Below are positions 42,582 through 53,153 of a stretch of 64,000 bases of DNA, piece after piece (position 1 is the stretch's first letter; every line of letters starts with the position of its first letter). The notes below the pieces were generated by a model. It searched no databases and was not told the DNA's origin. It saw nothing but the letters and a program-made list of their open reading frames with translations. The DNA comes from Crossaster papposus (taxonomy: Eukaryota > Echinodermata > Asteroidea > Velatida > Solasteridae), in the NCBI GenBank assembly GCA_037893245.1, contig JBAIAA010000435.1, positions 186,001 to 250,000 on the forward strand, in the 5' to 3' direction. Made by a program: the position numbers and the translations under genes.

Positions 42582-42899
42582 ATGTCCGCTGAAATCTGTT
42601 GTATTTCCGAAGCAATTGACAAACTAACAAATGACAGGAACCCAAGAGCTGTTTTCCAAAACAAGATGCAAGAGACAAGTTTCAAGGACCGTAATCGACA
42701 GTACGACAGACAGCCACATCATAGAGATAGAAGACAAGCTCCAATTTGTTGGAATTGTGGTCAAGCGGGACACATTGCACGCGAGTGTTTAGAACAAAAG
42801 CAGAACAGTTCACGTAACATGCGACCGGGAAACGGACAGCAGCCGAACCTATGGTCCGAGCCTCGGCTGAGAAATCAAGAAACAAGGGACCAACAATAG
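42582..42899 (+). CDS. gag: Truncated gag with CCHC zinc knuckle
   Basis: A 105-codon frame. Residues about 58-71 form one zinc knuckle, CWNCGQAGHIAREC (C-x2-C-x4-H-x4-C), surrounded by basic residues typical of nucleocapsid. Gypsy gag is normally 300 or more residues with a capsid domain; here almost none of the capsid is present between the primer site and the knuckle, so gag is deleted. It overlaps pol by 49 bases in another frame (pol is -1 relative to gag), consistent with programmed frameshifting in the parent element. Confidence 0.75.
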   Translation: MSAEICCISEAIDKLTNDRNPRAVFQNKMQETSFKDRNRQYDRQPHHRDRRQAPICWNCGQAGHIARECLEQKQNSSRNMRPGNGQQPNLWSEPRLRNQETRDQQ

Positions 42900-44398
42900 A
42901 GACAAGTGTTTCACCAGGAAATGATGTAGGTACACAAGGCATGGAAGTGATTGCGCAAGTGCATGGTTTACAAGTACATTTCCTGGTAGATACAGGTGCA
43001 AGTTTGACAATTTTGCGTCCAGATATTTATTACAAGATTGCACAGATTTCAAGACCAATACTGAATTCAACTGAAGTAAACGTGGCCATGGCTGATGGTG
43101 AACTCACTCCTTGTCTGGGATGGGGAAAATTGGAAATCAAAATCAGTGGCACTGTAAAGAGCATAGTGCATGATGTTTATTTGGCAAACATTGAACCCGA
43201 AGGAATTTTGGGTTATGATTTTCTTCAGAGACATAACTGTTCATTAGATCTTGGAAGAGGTGAAATGCGAGTTGGTCACAGACAAGTTAAATGCTGTGTT
43301 TATACGTCATCAGCAGTTCCGACGTGCAGTAGAGTGACAGCAGACAAGACCGTGACAATTGCACCAGGAGGAGAGGCATTAATACCTGGCAAGTTGCAAC
43401 AGAAAGACAGAAACTTCAAGTGTGGTGTTGTTGAACCAGAATCAAGATTTTCAAGAAATCACAATGTTCTAATAGCCAAGACTTTGGTTAATATTCAGCA
43501 AGAATTAATACCAGTGAGAGCATTTAACCTCAAAGATGAACCAGTAACTGTTTACAAGGGCGCATGCATTGCTATATGTGAGTCGGTTGACAGTAACTGT
43601 ATCGTTCAAGATCAAGATAAACGGCGGGTAGCTGTTTTGAAAGAGCACCATACTCAAGAGAATGATGGTGAGATTCCAGATCATTTGGTTAAACTATACA
43701 TGACAAGTTGTGAACATCTGAACAAAGATCAACAAACTCAATTCTCAAGAATGCTGAGAACCTACCAAGATGTTTTTGCAAGAGATTCAGACGATCTTGG
43801 CAGAACATCGGCAGTTCGACATGAAATTGAAACGGGATCAACGAAGCCGATCCGACAACCACCGAGACGGCTACCAATTCATCAACGACAGGACGCAAGA
43901 GAAGAAATTGACAAGATGCTTAAGCGGGGGGTCATAGAACTATCGTCTAGTCCATGGGCTTCACCCATTGTTTTAGTAAAGAAGAAAGATGGGTCCACAA
44001 GATTTTGTGTAGACTACCGAAAGATCAACACTGCTACAATCAAGGATTCGTACCCTTTACCAAGAATTGACGACACATTAGATACGTTGTCAGGGTCCAA
44101 GTGGTTTTCCACTTTAGACTTAGCAAGTGGGTACTGGCAAGTGGAGATGGCAGACAAGGACAAACAGAAGACGGCATTTGTTACCAACCAAGGACTTTAT
44201 GAATTCAAGGTGATGCCATTTGGGTTGTGCAATGCACCTGCAACCTTTGAACGGCTCATGGAAAGAGTTTTGTCGGGTTTGCAGTGGCAAACATGTTTGG
44301 TGTATATTGACGACATCATCGTGTACGGAGACAGTTTTGAACTGTCTATGCAGAGATTACAGGAAGTGCTGACAAGAATCAGAAGGGCAGGGCTATAA
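42851..44398 (+). CDS. pol: Pol part 1: aspartic protease and reverse transcriptase, ended by in-frame TAA
   Basis: 515 codons. The retroviral-type aspartic protease is at FLVDTGASLTIL (active DTG at residues 47-49), followed by GILGYDFL. The RT begins near residue 345 (IEQSL-like PIRQPPRRLP), with KKDGSTRFCVDYRKIN, FSTLDLASGYWQV (first catalytic Asp) and VYIDDIIVYG (residues 484-493). The frame stops at TAA 44396-44398 within the RT-RNase H connection and continues open in the same frame, so one nonsense codon is the only break here. No frameshift is present. Confidence 0.9.
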   Translation: MVRASAEKSRNKGPTIETSVSPGNDVGTQGMEVIAQVHGLQVHFLVDTGASLTILRPDIYYKIAQISRPILNSTEVNVAMADGELTPCLGWGKLEIKISGTVKSIVHDVYLANIEPEGILGYDFLQRHNCSLDLGRGEMRVGHRQVKCCVYTSSAVPTCSRVTADKTVTIAPGGEALIPGKLQQKDRNFKCGVVEPESRFSRNHNVLIAKTLVNIQQELIPVRAFNLKDEPVTVYKGACIAICESVDSNCIVQDQDKRRVAVLKEHHTQENDGEIPDHLVKLYMTSCEHLNKDQQTQFSRMLRTYQDVFARDSDDLGRTSAVRHEIETGSTKPIRQPPRRLPIHQRQDAREEIDKMLKRGVIELSSSPWASPIVLVKKKDGSTRFCVDYRKINTATIKDSYPLPRIDDTLDTLSGSKWFSTLDLASGYWQVEMADKDKQKTAFVTNQGLYEFKVMPFGLCNAPATFERLMERVLSGLQWQTCLVYIDDIIVYGDSFELSMQRLQEVLTRIRRAGL

Positions 44399-46684
44399 TT
44401 AAGTCCGAAGAAGTGCCACATTTTCCAGAGGTGTGTCAACTTTCTAGGTCACGTGGTGTCGGAGGAAGGAATACAGACAGATCCTGTTAAGACGGAAAGT
44501 GTCAAAAAATGGCCAACACCAAGAACAGTGACGGACGTTCGTAGCTTTCTCGGGCTGTGTTCATACTATAGGAGATTCGTCAGAGGATTTGCAGAGATAG
44601 CAAGACCATTACATCGACTGACTGAAAAGATGCACAATTTCGCATGGAGTCAAGAGTGTGACTGTGCATTCAAGAAGCTAAAGAGAGCACTAGTTTCGGC
44701 ACCGATCTTAGGCTATCCTTCAAGTGATGATACATTCATTTTGGACACGGACGCAAGTAACCAAGGTATAGGAGCGGTCTTGTCGCAGGTACAAAACGGT
44801 CAAGAACAAGTCATCGCTTATTTCAGCAGAGCGTTGACGAAAGCCGAGAGGAACTATTGCGTAACAAGGAAAGAGTTACTGGCTGTTGTCGCATCGACAA
44901 AACATTTCCACCATTATTTGTACGGCAAGAAGTTTCTCATCCGCACAGATCACGGCGCTTTGCGTTGGCTGATGAATTTCAAAAGTCCCGAAGGCCAAAT
45001 TGCAAGATGGTTAGAGGTAATGAGCACGTATGAAATTGAAATTCAACATCGACCTGGCAAACAACATGGGAATGCAGATGGTTTATCAAGGAGACCATGT
45101 GATGAGTGCCACCAGTGTGACACAATAGAAAAGAATGAAGGAGACGCACAGATCATCAAGCACAGTCTAAGACAGCCGCGTCAGCTTCGAACTGATGAAA
45201 GCAGAGTTAAGGAAACAGGTCTAAGCTCAAGTAATCCACATTGTGGAACAGTCACAAGAAAATCAAGCAAAACACTAAGTGGAGAAGACGTCCCTGATGA
45301 ACCAATGGAGGATGAACTAGTAACAAGACAGGAAATCCGAGAAGAACAGAGAAAAGATAAAAGCGTTGGCAAGATACTCCAATGGAAAGAAACTTTCAAA
45401 GTCCGACCTGGGTGGTCTGATATTTCCCTTGAGTGTGCAGAAGTAAAGAGTTACTGGTCACAATGGGATCGATTAGAGCTCCGAGAAGATGTTCTATGTC
45501 GACGATGGGAAACACCGGCAGGCGATCGAGTGACGTGGCAAATTGTTCTTCCGAAAAGTTTGAGAAGAAAACTAGTGACAAGACTACATAGTGACCAGAC
45601 GTGTGGTCACCTCGGGCAAAACAAAACAAGAGGACGAGTAAGATGCAGATTTTACTGGAACAAATGGCAACGAGATGTGAACCTCATTTGTTCAACCTGT
45701 GACAAATGTGCGTCAAGAAAATCCCCAAACAAGACAAGACGAAGTCGCATGAAAACCTACAATGTTGGAGTACCCATGGAGAGGGTTGCCATGGACATAT
45801 TGGGACCGTTACCGCTAACGAATGGAGGTAACAAATACATTTTGGTTGTAGGTGACTACTTCACGAAATGGACGGAGGCATACGCATTGCCTAATCAAGA
45901 GGCAACTACAGTAGCCACTGTTTTCGTAGAACAGTTCATATGCCGGTACGGAGTGCCAATGGAACTCCATACTGATCAAGGACGGAATTTTGAGTCACAA
46001 CTTTTTAAGGAAGTTTGTGAGCTCCTTGGCATTGACAAGACAAGAACTTCAGCGTTACACCCTCAATCAGACGGAATGATTGAACGCGCCAATCGCACAC
46101 TGGAGAATTTACTAGCTATGTTCATAGATGACGAACAGAAAGACTGGGACAAGTGTTTACCGTATGTAATGATGGCATACAGAACCGCTGTTCATGAGAC
46201 AACTGGGTGCTCACCCACTGAAATGATGTTAGGAAGAGATGCAACTCTACCTGCAGATTTACTCATGGAACAACCAAGAACACAAGACCGTCAAGAAAGT
46301 CAGACCGAATACGCATCTACCCTCCGAGAACGACTAGAGAAAGTCCATGACTATGCAAGGAGACACATCAAAATTTCAAGTGACAGACAAAAGCGAAACT
46401 ATGATCGCAAGGCAAACTTTGGAGGATATTGTGAGGGTGATACAGTTTGGTTGTACAGTCCGAAGAGAAAAAAAGGACTTTGTCCCAAGTTTCAACTACC
46501 TTGGGATGGGCCCTACGTAGTTACAAGTCGACTAAGTGACGTTACATATCGAGTCCAGAAAGGTGCAAGAGGGAAACCTCGAGTAGTGCATCACAACAGA
46601 TTGAAGCAGTACACTGGGGAAAATGCACTGTTGTGCTCGATGTGCGTTATGGGAATGCGCACCGGGGCAAATAGTGTTTTATAG
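44399..46684 (+). CDS. pol: Pol part 2: RT thumb, RNase H and integrase
   Basis: Open in the same frame as part 1. RNase H shows LDTDASNQGIGAVLSQ and RTDHGALRWL. Integrase has the N-terminal HHCC zinc domain (RLHSDQTCGHLG ... CSTCDKC). Counting codons from GTG 44453, the catalytic triad is D448 (MDILGPL), D508 (HTDQGRNF) and E544 (IERANR), with 35 residues between the last two, as in D,D35E integrases. A GPY-type motif (WDGPYVV) follows. No chromodomain is seen after it. The frame ends at TAG 46682-46684, followed by more than 300 bases without a gene. Confidence 0.92.
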   Translation, partial: LSPKKCHIFQRCVNFLGHVVSEEGIQTDPVKTESVKKWPTPRTVTDVRSFLGLCSYYRRFVRGFAEIARPLHRLTEKMHNFAWSQECDCAFKKLKRALVSAPILGYPSSDDTFILDTDASNQGIGAVLSQVQNGQEQVIAYFSRALTKAERNYCVTRKELLAVVASTKHFHHYLYGKKFLIRTDHGALRWLMNFKSPEGQIARWLEVMSTYEIEIQHRPGKQHGNADGLSRRPCDECHQCDTIEKNEGDAQIIKHSLRQPRQLRTDESRVKETGLSSSNPHCGTVTRKSSKTLSGEDVPDEPMEDELVTRQEIREEQRKDKSVGKILQWKETFKVRPGWSDISLECAEVKSYWSQWDRLELREDVLCRRWETPAGDRVTWQIVLPKSLRRKLVTRLHSDQTCGHLGQNKTRGRVRCRFYWNKWQRDVNLICSTCDKCASRKSPNKTRRSRMKTYNVGVPMERVAMDILGPLPLTNGGNKYILVVGDYFTKWTEAYALPNQEATTVATVFVEQFICRYGVPMELHTDQGRNFESQLFKEVCELLGIDKTRTSALHPQSDGMIERANRTLENLLAMFIDDEQKDWDKCLPYVMMAYRTAVHETTGCSPTEMMLGRDATLPADLLMEQPRTQDRQESQTEYASTLRERLEKVHDYARRHIKISSDRQKRNYDRKANFGGYCEGDTVWLYSPKRKKGLCPKFQLPWDGPYVVTSRLSDVTYRVQKGARGKPRVVHHNRLKQYTGENALLCSMCVMGMRTGANSVL

Positions 46685-47046
46685 AGGGCGCCCTCGTTGT
46701 TTTGCGGAAGAGCCGCATATACTGTAGATGTATGTGAGAGTCCAGTTTTGCATTAATTTTTCAAGAAACTGTGATAAACAGTGTGAAAAGTGATTTGAGA
46801 AGTTGCTCAAGAATTAATTTTTAAAGAAGAAAACGGTCTACAAGCCAAGAGAAGGCAGTTGACCTCCAAATTGTGATCCAAGATGGATTAAAGACGGCAG
46901 CGTAATATTCAAGTATTGTTTTCTTTGTATTTATCAACAATTAATTCAGAAAGATTTTGACTCGGGACTGGTGAATAGAGAATTTCCCCTAAAGAAAAAT
47001 AAAAGAACCACGAACCACGGTTTATTTACATCGAGAGCAGTAGCAG
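46685..47046. other. Non-coding spacer between pol and ORF3
   Basis: No open frame or recognised splice acceptor that clearly serves ORF3. It is inside the retrotransposon. Confidence 0.5.
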
Positions 47047-48189
47047 ATGAATCAACGCACAAACAGTGACGTCACGCAATTGGGCGCCAACTTCAATCTC
47101 CCTGAGAAAAGTGGTCAATTTGTGAAACGAGCATCGATCACATGCACGGCGCGTGATCACAGGGCCGGCTGTACTACGCGTACGGGATTGCGCTATCACT
47201 ACCAGTACAGTTTAGCAAGAGATAAGAGCGAGAGCAGACAGACAGCAGAGAGCAACATGAGCAATCGCCAGAGAAACGAAGGATGGGGAAAATCTCGGCC
47301 ACCCACGGTGCACATCTGCAAGATGTGTGACAAGACCTTCCCTCAGTTTTCTTACTTCCAACAACACATGATGAGGGAACACAAAATGCATCCCAGAGAT
47401 TGTCGGGAAGTCGCCCCTACTGCGAGATGCCAGTCCAGGCCTAGCGTAAAGTCAACTGTCACGGTCAAGTCAAGAGTAACGAGGCCAACCCCGACATGTA
47501 AGCCTACGGCTCCGGCGACCAAGAAGACAAGCATGGCAAGATCAAGAAAGGATGACATCAGGCGCATCGTTGAAGCGACTCGTCACAACAAGACGGAAAA
47601 TTTGGCGGAGAATATCCTGGAGACCATGACGACCTTATCTCTGCCGAAGTTGTCACCCTTTCAATCCCCATCACACTCGCCGTCTCCCGTTCCATCTCCC
47701 CAGCCTACAGTAACGGCCTCACCCATATCAAGTTGTGCATCACCAACCAGGGACCCGTTTGCACCCACGACGCCGGACAAGGAACTCTTCTCTGAGGATG
47801 GAGAGACAGACAAGACAGACACAAGCAAGACACTACCGCCGCCCACCGTCAAGACCGTCGAACCACCGCTTCAGCCTCCGGTGACAAGCCTGACTGCGCC
47901 CAGTTACCTGAGGAACGGCCCTCCACAAAGCTCTGCGGGAGCCGAGGTCAACTTCTTGAGGAAAGAGGCCTACTCTCGAGGCCTCGTCAAACAACAAGAC
48001 AGCCAGCTGCATCAACTCGACCACGGCGTCATCTATCGCCAGGTAGTCGAGGCTGCACACTTCCCTGACGGACGTATCTACTCGGTGAGATTCAACGAGT
48101 ATTTGCTGCCGGCCAACGCAGCTTTCAGCAGGCCGCAGTGGCAGGTCGGCTACACCAGATCAACTTCTTCGGCAGCACCAGAACAATGA
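47047..48189 (+). CDS. Retrotransposon accessory ORF3: C2H2 zinc-finger protein
   Basis: A 380-codon frame in the same orientation as pol, in the position where retroviruses carry env. One classical C2H2 finger lies at residues 91-112 (C91, C94, H107, H112; core CKMCDKTFPQFSYFQQH). Residues about 140-200 are basic, Thr/Arg/Lys-rich. Residues about 200-300 are Ser/Pro-rich. A conserved-looking C-terminal segment follows (EVNFLRKEAYSRGLVKQQ, VRFNEYLLPANAAFSRPQWQ). No signal peptide or transmembrane segment is visible, so it is not an envelope protein. Methionine 71 is an alternative start. GC content is higher than in pol, hinting at separate acquisition. It could bind nucleic acid or DNA at the target site; the function is unknown. 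Confidence 0.75.
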   Translation: MNQRTNSDVTQLGANFNLPEKSGQFVKRASITCTARDHRAGCTTRTGLRYHYQYSLARDKSESRQTAESNMSNRQRNEGWGKSRPPTVHICKMCDKTFPQFSYFQQHMMREHKMHPRDCREVAPTARCQSRPSVKSTVTVKSRVTRPTPTCKPTAPATKKTSMARSRKDDIRRIVEATRHNKTENLAENILETMTTLSLPKLSPFQSPSHSPSPVPSPQPTVTASPISSCASPTRDPFAPTTPDKELFSEDGETDKTDTSKTLPPPTVKTVEPPLQPPVTSLTAPSYLRNGPPQSSAGAEVNFLRKEAYSRGLVKQQDSQLHQLDHGVIYRQVVEAAHFPDGRIYSVRFNEYLLPANAAFSRPQWQVGYTRSTSSAAPEQ

Positions 48190-49170
48190 ACAATTAACCA
48201 TAATAACGTCCCAACAACTACATGTACAAGAGACTGTACCTGACTAAACATCTAGACGTTGCGCGATGTACACTTGGACAATATCTTTTACGTTTGGTTT
48301 AACGTTAGAATGTTTATAATTATGGTGATGTATACGTCAACGCGGTTAGAAATTTCCCCAACGTTATTGGAAATTGGAAGCTGTTTTCTATTTTGTCAAA
48401 CATGGTAAGTCAACATTAGACATAGGCTAGCATCGTTTACCTCGAAATGTTGGTCAAATGTGTGTGTTCTAGCATGTTTTTGATGGTGTGAAAACCCGCA
48501 CGCTCAGTTATTTAGTACTCGCTGTTGATAACATTTATTTTGTGCCTTTCGGAATACCCGCCAACTCCCAGGTGTTTATTGACTGACCTGGGAGCACGTC
48601 ATGGTAACCTAATGAATCTTTAGCCTGTGATTGGTTAGTTTTTACCCACAACTCCTGGCGAAGAAAGTTTAGTCAGAGCCTTTGTTGTCAATCTGCTCGC
48701 GTACTTCAGTATTATACGAGTCTAGGAACCAGAGTCCCAGACTAAGTTGTTGCACGCGAATGACGATTTTAAAACTTGGGGTAATTTATATATTTCGATG
48801 ATAATTTATGTGGATCTCCGACCAATAGTATTAGTACTGCTACTGTGCTAGGTCAGGATAGACTCTTTGTTTTTATAGTCCTGGAATTGGATCTGATGTT
48901 CGGAGTTGAAAGGCCTAAAGTAAGTTTTTCTGTTGTTGAAATTCAAGACGTTACTCGTCTGCTCGTTAGACGGTGCATTGTATTTTCACAGGAGACCGTT
49001 ACGTGCTACTGAGTGCTAGTGCTAGGATAGAACGCACATGTTTTGACAAAACTAGATTCGCAATTATAACTAGCAACTTCAAGTAATTGATTGATTTTAA
49101 CATAGAATGGTTGTGATTAATTGATGTAAATTGGTTTTTTTAAGTTCAGCTCTCTCTTTTATGCGAATAT

Positions 49171-49270
49171 TATTGTTGAGGACAAACTTACTGTTTATTG
49201 TTGAGGACAAACTTACTGTTTATTGTTGAGGACAAACTTACTGTTTATTGTTGAGGACAAACTTACTGTT
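49171..49270. repeat. 25-bp tandem repeat, four units
   Basis: Four near-perfect units each beginning TATTGTTGAGGACAAACTTA, within the 3' non-coding part of the retrotransposon. Confidence 0.9.
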
Positions 49271-49400
49271 TATTGTTGTTTAAACTTTAAGTGAACCTGT
49301 GAACATGATTTTAATTTGCTCATAGCAGTTCGAAGTGGTCCAAAATTAACATTTTTGAATAATTGTTTTTAGCATTTAAATGCGAGGACGCATTTGTTTT

Positions 49401-49416
49401 TTTAAGCAGGGGGTAG
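49401..49416 (+). promoter_or_regulatory. Polypurine tract
   Basis: AAGCAGGGGGTAG immediately precedes the 3' LTR, the expected primer site for plus-strand DNA synthesis. Confidence 0.7.
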
Positions 49417-50383
49417 TGTGGCGAAAATCGCCAAGACGCTTATTTATTGAGAGTTAACTGAATTAATATTATTGGCTAGCTTAATAATATCCCAATTCTA
49501 GAAACTTCGTTTATAACTGACTCTAGCCTAGCTTGAAGTGTATCTACATGTAATAACATTTGTTGAATTGTATGCTTTGATCTTGTTTCAGTCATAATTC
49601 CTCGGGGATGAACTTTCAGCTGTACTTACATACCTGGGTGCGTGCGAAACGACTGTGAGCCGCACCAGTACATGTACATGTACTGTTGTGTTGTTACAAG
49701 CTACCGTAGACTGTTGTATTATCTGGCCAATCATCGCTGTTGTATGAGATGCGCGTTTCGCGCACATGTGGAGCGCGTCCGCATCGTGCCTATAAATTCC
49801 GCTGATTTCTGTTCGGTTCTGTTCCATCGGAGCAGGCCGCGCAAGATCTCAAGACAAGACCTCAAGGCATATTTTAGAAAGCCCCCAACCGTGCCTAGAT
49901 CTGCGCTATTGGGCGTTGTCGGAGAAAACCACATGGACATTTCCGTGTGTAAAATCCGACGCTAGTAATAAAGACTAAAAGAAAGTATAGTTTATGCGCT
50001 GTAATGTTTTTGAGCTATATTCCTGTTGTATAACAGACGACAGAAATAGCGGCCATCGAATCCTTAAAGCTATCCACGCTACCACTACATAATCTCATGC
50101 CACAGCTTTATTGGAATAACTTTGTTTACAATAATAGAGGGCGCTGTTTTAAAGATGTTCAGCTCAGATGTACTCGAGAAGTTTCAATAAACTGAATTAC
50201 CATTTTGATTGGTTGAAAGAATTACTCCCTCTTGTGGACATTATCTTTTATTGCTCCCCACATTCCCTCCAAGAATCCTGTCTCACTCATCTACACTTCA
50301 TTAAAGATTCCGGCAGATAACTGGGACTTGATTTTATTTAGGGGTTAGCCCAGACTGACATTAGGCGACCCGGAATCGTTACA
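49417..50383 (+). repeat. 3' LTR
   Basis: 967 bases, nearly identical to the 5' LTR except for the 74-bp indel and a few substitutions (for example GGGCGTTGTC in place of GGGCTTTGTC). TATA box at 49791-49797, AATAAA at 49967-49972. Followed by the GTAA target duplication. Confidence 0.92.
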
Positions 50384-50387
50384 GTAA

Positions 50388-51224
50388 TTATAGGTTTTCC
50401 CGGTCAATTTTGGCAAAAGAGCTGCCAATTTAACCACTGCGCCATTCTATTTCCCGTGAAATCTAATGCTGCTATGTAAGGCTATGTTATTTTAACATCA
50501 CTGAGCCGAGGCGCGGGATTATTTTTTAACGAAAGTCGATCCGAGGCGGGTTCAGGCCAATGGTACCAGGAAGCACACCCACAACAGTTTCGGCCTTGCT
50601 CGCTGTTGACAGATATTTTCGGCCTTGCTCTTAACGTGTTTATGCGTCATCCGTTTTAAATCTGAAGAAAACTTTGCGTGTATATATGCACTCCGTTTTA
50701 AACACCACCTGAATTTTGAAAGATTTTATTTTTGTATTAAAATTTGGTTGAATTACTGTTTATTTTCAAAGACAATGTTAACAAATATTTTCAGCGAATG
50801 TATAAAAAGTGGATTTTGACAAGAATTTTTTTTTATATGAATCCGAAACGAACTTCTAGTGTACAGTATTTGTTGACATGGTTTTAAAGTTAATTTGTCA
50901 ACAAGTTACGCGTGTAAAATCTTGACATGTACTATAGCGAGAAAGTGCCGATTCCGTATGGTTTTTGCAGCAGCATGTTCCCTAATATTGTACGTCGTAT
51001 GGGATTGAACTATACATGACATGTACATTTTGGTATCGTGAAACCATGCAGCCGTGTCCCCTGTCCCTCCCCCATATTTACAGATTTACAGATTTACGCC
51101 ACTGCCTCTATAAAAAAATGTTTAACACTTTTGTTATGAGGCCTTTCATTAAAAGTAAAGGTCAACCCTAAGCGACGGGAATATGGAGCAGAATCAGTGT
51201 CAAAAAGATCGGACGTGTTTTTAC
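50388..51224. other. No gene seen
   Basis: It starts with TTATAGGTTTTCCCGG, the end motif seen at 8703 and 10028, directly outside the gypsy element. The rest is AT-rich and without a recognised gene. Confidence 0.4.
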
Positions 51225-51625
51225 AACTCGGATGCTTTCCTAATTCGGATTATTTCCTAATTCGGATGCTTTTTGCAAACTCGGATGCTTTTTTAATTCG
51301 GGTGAATTCGTAATTCGGATGCTTTTTGTAAACTCGGATCCTTTTTTAATTCGGATGAATTCGCAATTCGGATGAATTCGTAATTCGGATGCTTTTTGTA
51401 AACTCGGATGCTTTTTTAATTCGGATGTTTTTTTAATTCGGATGCTTTTTTAATTCGGATGCTTTTCTATTTCGGATGCTTTTTTAATTCGAATGCTTTT
51501 CTAGCTCGGATGCTTTTTATAAACTCGGATGCTTTTTTTAATTCGGATGCTTTTCTAGTTTGAATGCTTTTTGTAAACTCGGATGCTTTTTGCAAACCGA
51601 ACATATTCGCAAATCGGATGCTTTC
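51225..51625. repeat. AATTCGGATGCTTTTT minisatellite
   Basis: About 20 imperfect units of 16-20 bases alternating AATTCGGATGCTTTTTT and AAACTCGGATGCTTTTTGT. It includes several EcoRI-like GAATTC words. Confidence 0.85.
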
Positions 51626-51639
51626 CCAATCCGGCACTA

Positions 51640-52728
51640 GGGTGGCCCTGAAAGGACATCACACATCGCAGATTCTGCGATTTCGCGCATTCTGCGCGAA
51701 TTTGAACGATGACAAACATGTTATCGTATATATCTAAGCATATATCTGAGATGTGGAAGATTTTATTGTAGATTTCTGCACAGATTTATGTGATAATGAA
51801 TATTTTCTGGGCAGATTTTTGAAAAGTCGCATATTTTTATTTTAGATTTCAAGTTCTGCGCAGATTTCTTAGTACGCAAATTTGTGCGATGTCGCACGGA
51901 TGGGCACTACATGTACATTTTCATTGCACATTTAATTATGCGCAGCTATATATGTCGCACTCACGTACAGCAGATTTATATGCAGATTTATGTGCACATT
52001 TCTGCCGCGATGTCAGCACATACGACGTTTTGAAAGTTGAACCACGACGTTTTGAATGTTATGATGTTCTAAAAGTGTGCCTCCCTTGTGCGACCATAAC
52101 ACTTGCAAGGTCGCCATTGGAGGCTCAAAGGAGGCAGAATGGTTGCCTAGGTCGTTCAAAGGTGGTACACAGGAGGTTCAGACATCCCGATGGACGCCAT
52201 GATCGCCGTAAATTTTTGAACATTTTCAAAACAGTCGCACAAAGGTCGCCGAGGAATTGGTTGCTCAGGGGTGGCTTAAAGGAGGCAGAAGAGAGGTTCA
52301 AGCATTGCCGTGGTTGCAGAGTGGAGGCATAGTGGTCGCCCAATGTTGTCCATGCTGAGCCAGCTAAATTGTCGGTACCATTTTGAGGGAATAATTCTAA
52401 TATGATTTTTGCAATGGAGAGAAATAATATGAAAAGTACAACAAATATGATGGACCTTCTAAAAGTAACGGTAGCTTATGAGCCGGGCTCCGTCGAGACA
52501 TCGTCACTCGCCGCCCAGAAAACGTCCGATTTTGGTCGCTAGACTCCGTTCCCTGCCGCGGCCATTCGTCCCTTGCCGTCGTGTTGTCGCTGAAGGTCGT
52601 TCCCACCCGCCAGCGAATCTTGGTTTTCCCCTTTTGCCGTCGCTTTGCCGCCAACATTTTGTGCTTTTCACTTCCGTCGCCTTCCGCGGGGTCTTTGCCG
52701 CTTCTATGTGAGCCAGCCTTTAGCGGCG
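51640..52728. other. No confident gene; degenerate repeats
   Basis: Several diverged copies of GCGCAGATTT/ATTTCTGCGC-like words lie between 51660 and 52010. A block CGACGTTTTGAAAGTTGAAC at about 52022 recurs inverted near 62490. A GC-rich stretch (52480-52720) precedes the mutase-like gene. The frame 51889-52332 was not judged a gene. Confidence 0.4.
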
Positions 52729-52838
52729 TTTAGCGGCGCGGCGAGTGTTGTTTAGCGGCGCGGCGAGTGTTGTTTAGCGGCGCGGCGAGTGTTGTTTAGC
52801 GGCGCGGCGAGTGTTGTTTAGCGGCGCGGCGAGTGTTG
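52729..52838. repeat. 22-bp GC-rich tandem repeat, five units
   Basis: Five perfect units containing TTTAGCGGCGCGGCGAGTG, plus a truncated unit before them. It lies about 300 bases upstream of the mutase-like frame. Confidence 0.9.
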
Positions 52839-53153
52839 TTTAACTTCTTGGCTTAAGCCGGCATCCTTCAAGGTGTCATTTATTATGTCATCATCTAATT
52901 TACAAATCCTGCAGTAAAGGAGAATTGAAAGATATATAAACCTGAGATTGAAAGATATATTTTGGCAAAATTGGAATTCCGAGGTTCAAACTAATGGTTT
53001 GTGTACAAATTATAGAATATTTTAACAAAATTCACGTTTTGAGCAATATCTCTCATGTCTAAGTAACTCACATCGTATCAATCTTTGTAGATTTAAATGT
53101 AGCAGCAGCAAACTACCAATTGTTATATACTTCGAAATATACGGGGAATTGTT

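Larger units (their letters stand above)
48190..49416. other. Long 3' non-coding region of the gypsy element
   Basis: 1.2 kb without coding sequence, including a four-unit tandem repeat at 49171-49270 and the polypurine tract at the end. It could contain control elements, but none is recognisable. Confidence 0.5.
41469..50383 (+). mobile_element. Ty3/gypsy LTR retrotransposon with extra zinc-finger ORF
   Basis: An 8.9-kb element bounded by LTRs at 41469-42509 and 49417-50383. It is flanked by GTAA on both sides (41465-41468 and 50384-50387), a target duplication showing one insertion event. In order it carries a tRNA-Leu-type primer site, a short gag remnant with zinc knuckle, protease-RT-RNase H-integrase (gypsy gene order), a 380-codon C2H2 ORF, a 1.2-kb non-coding stretch and a polypurine tract. 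The LTRs differ by a handful of substitutions plus one 74-bp indel, so the insertion is fairly young. Gag loss and a stop in pol make it non-autonomous. Confidence 0.92.

Noticed and set aside
47047-48189. ORF3 of the gypsy element as an envelope protein
   Set aside because: No signal peptide, cleavage site or transmembrane segment; it has a C2H2 finger instead.
51889-52332. 147-codon plus-strand frame as a gene
   Set aside because: Runs through degenerate repeats, with no recognisable domain or splice context.
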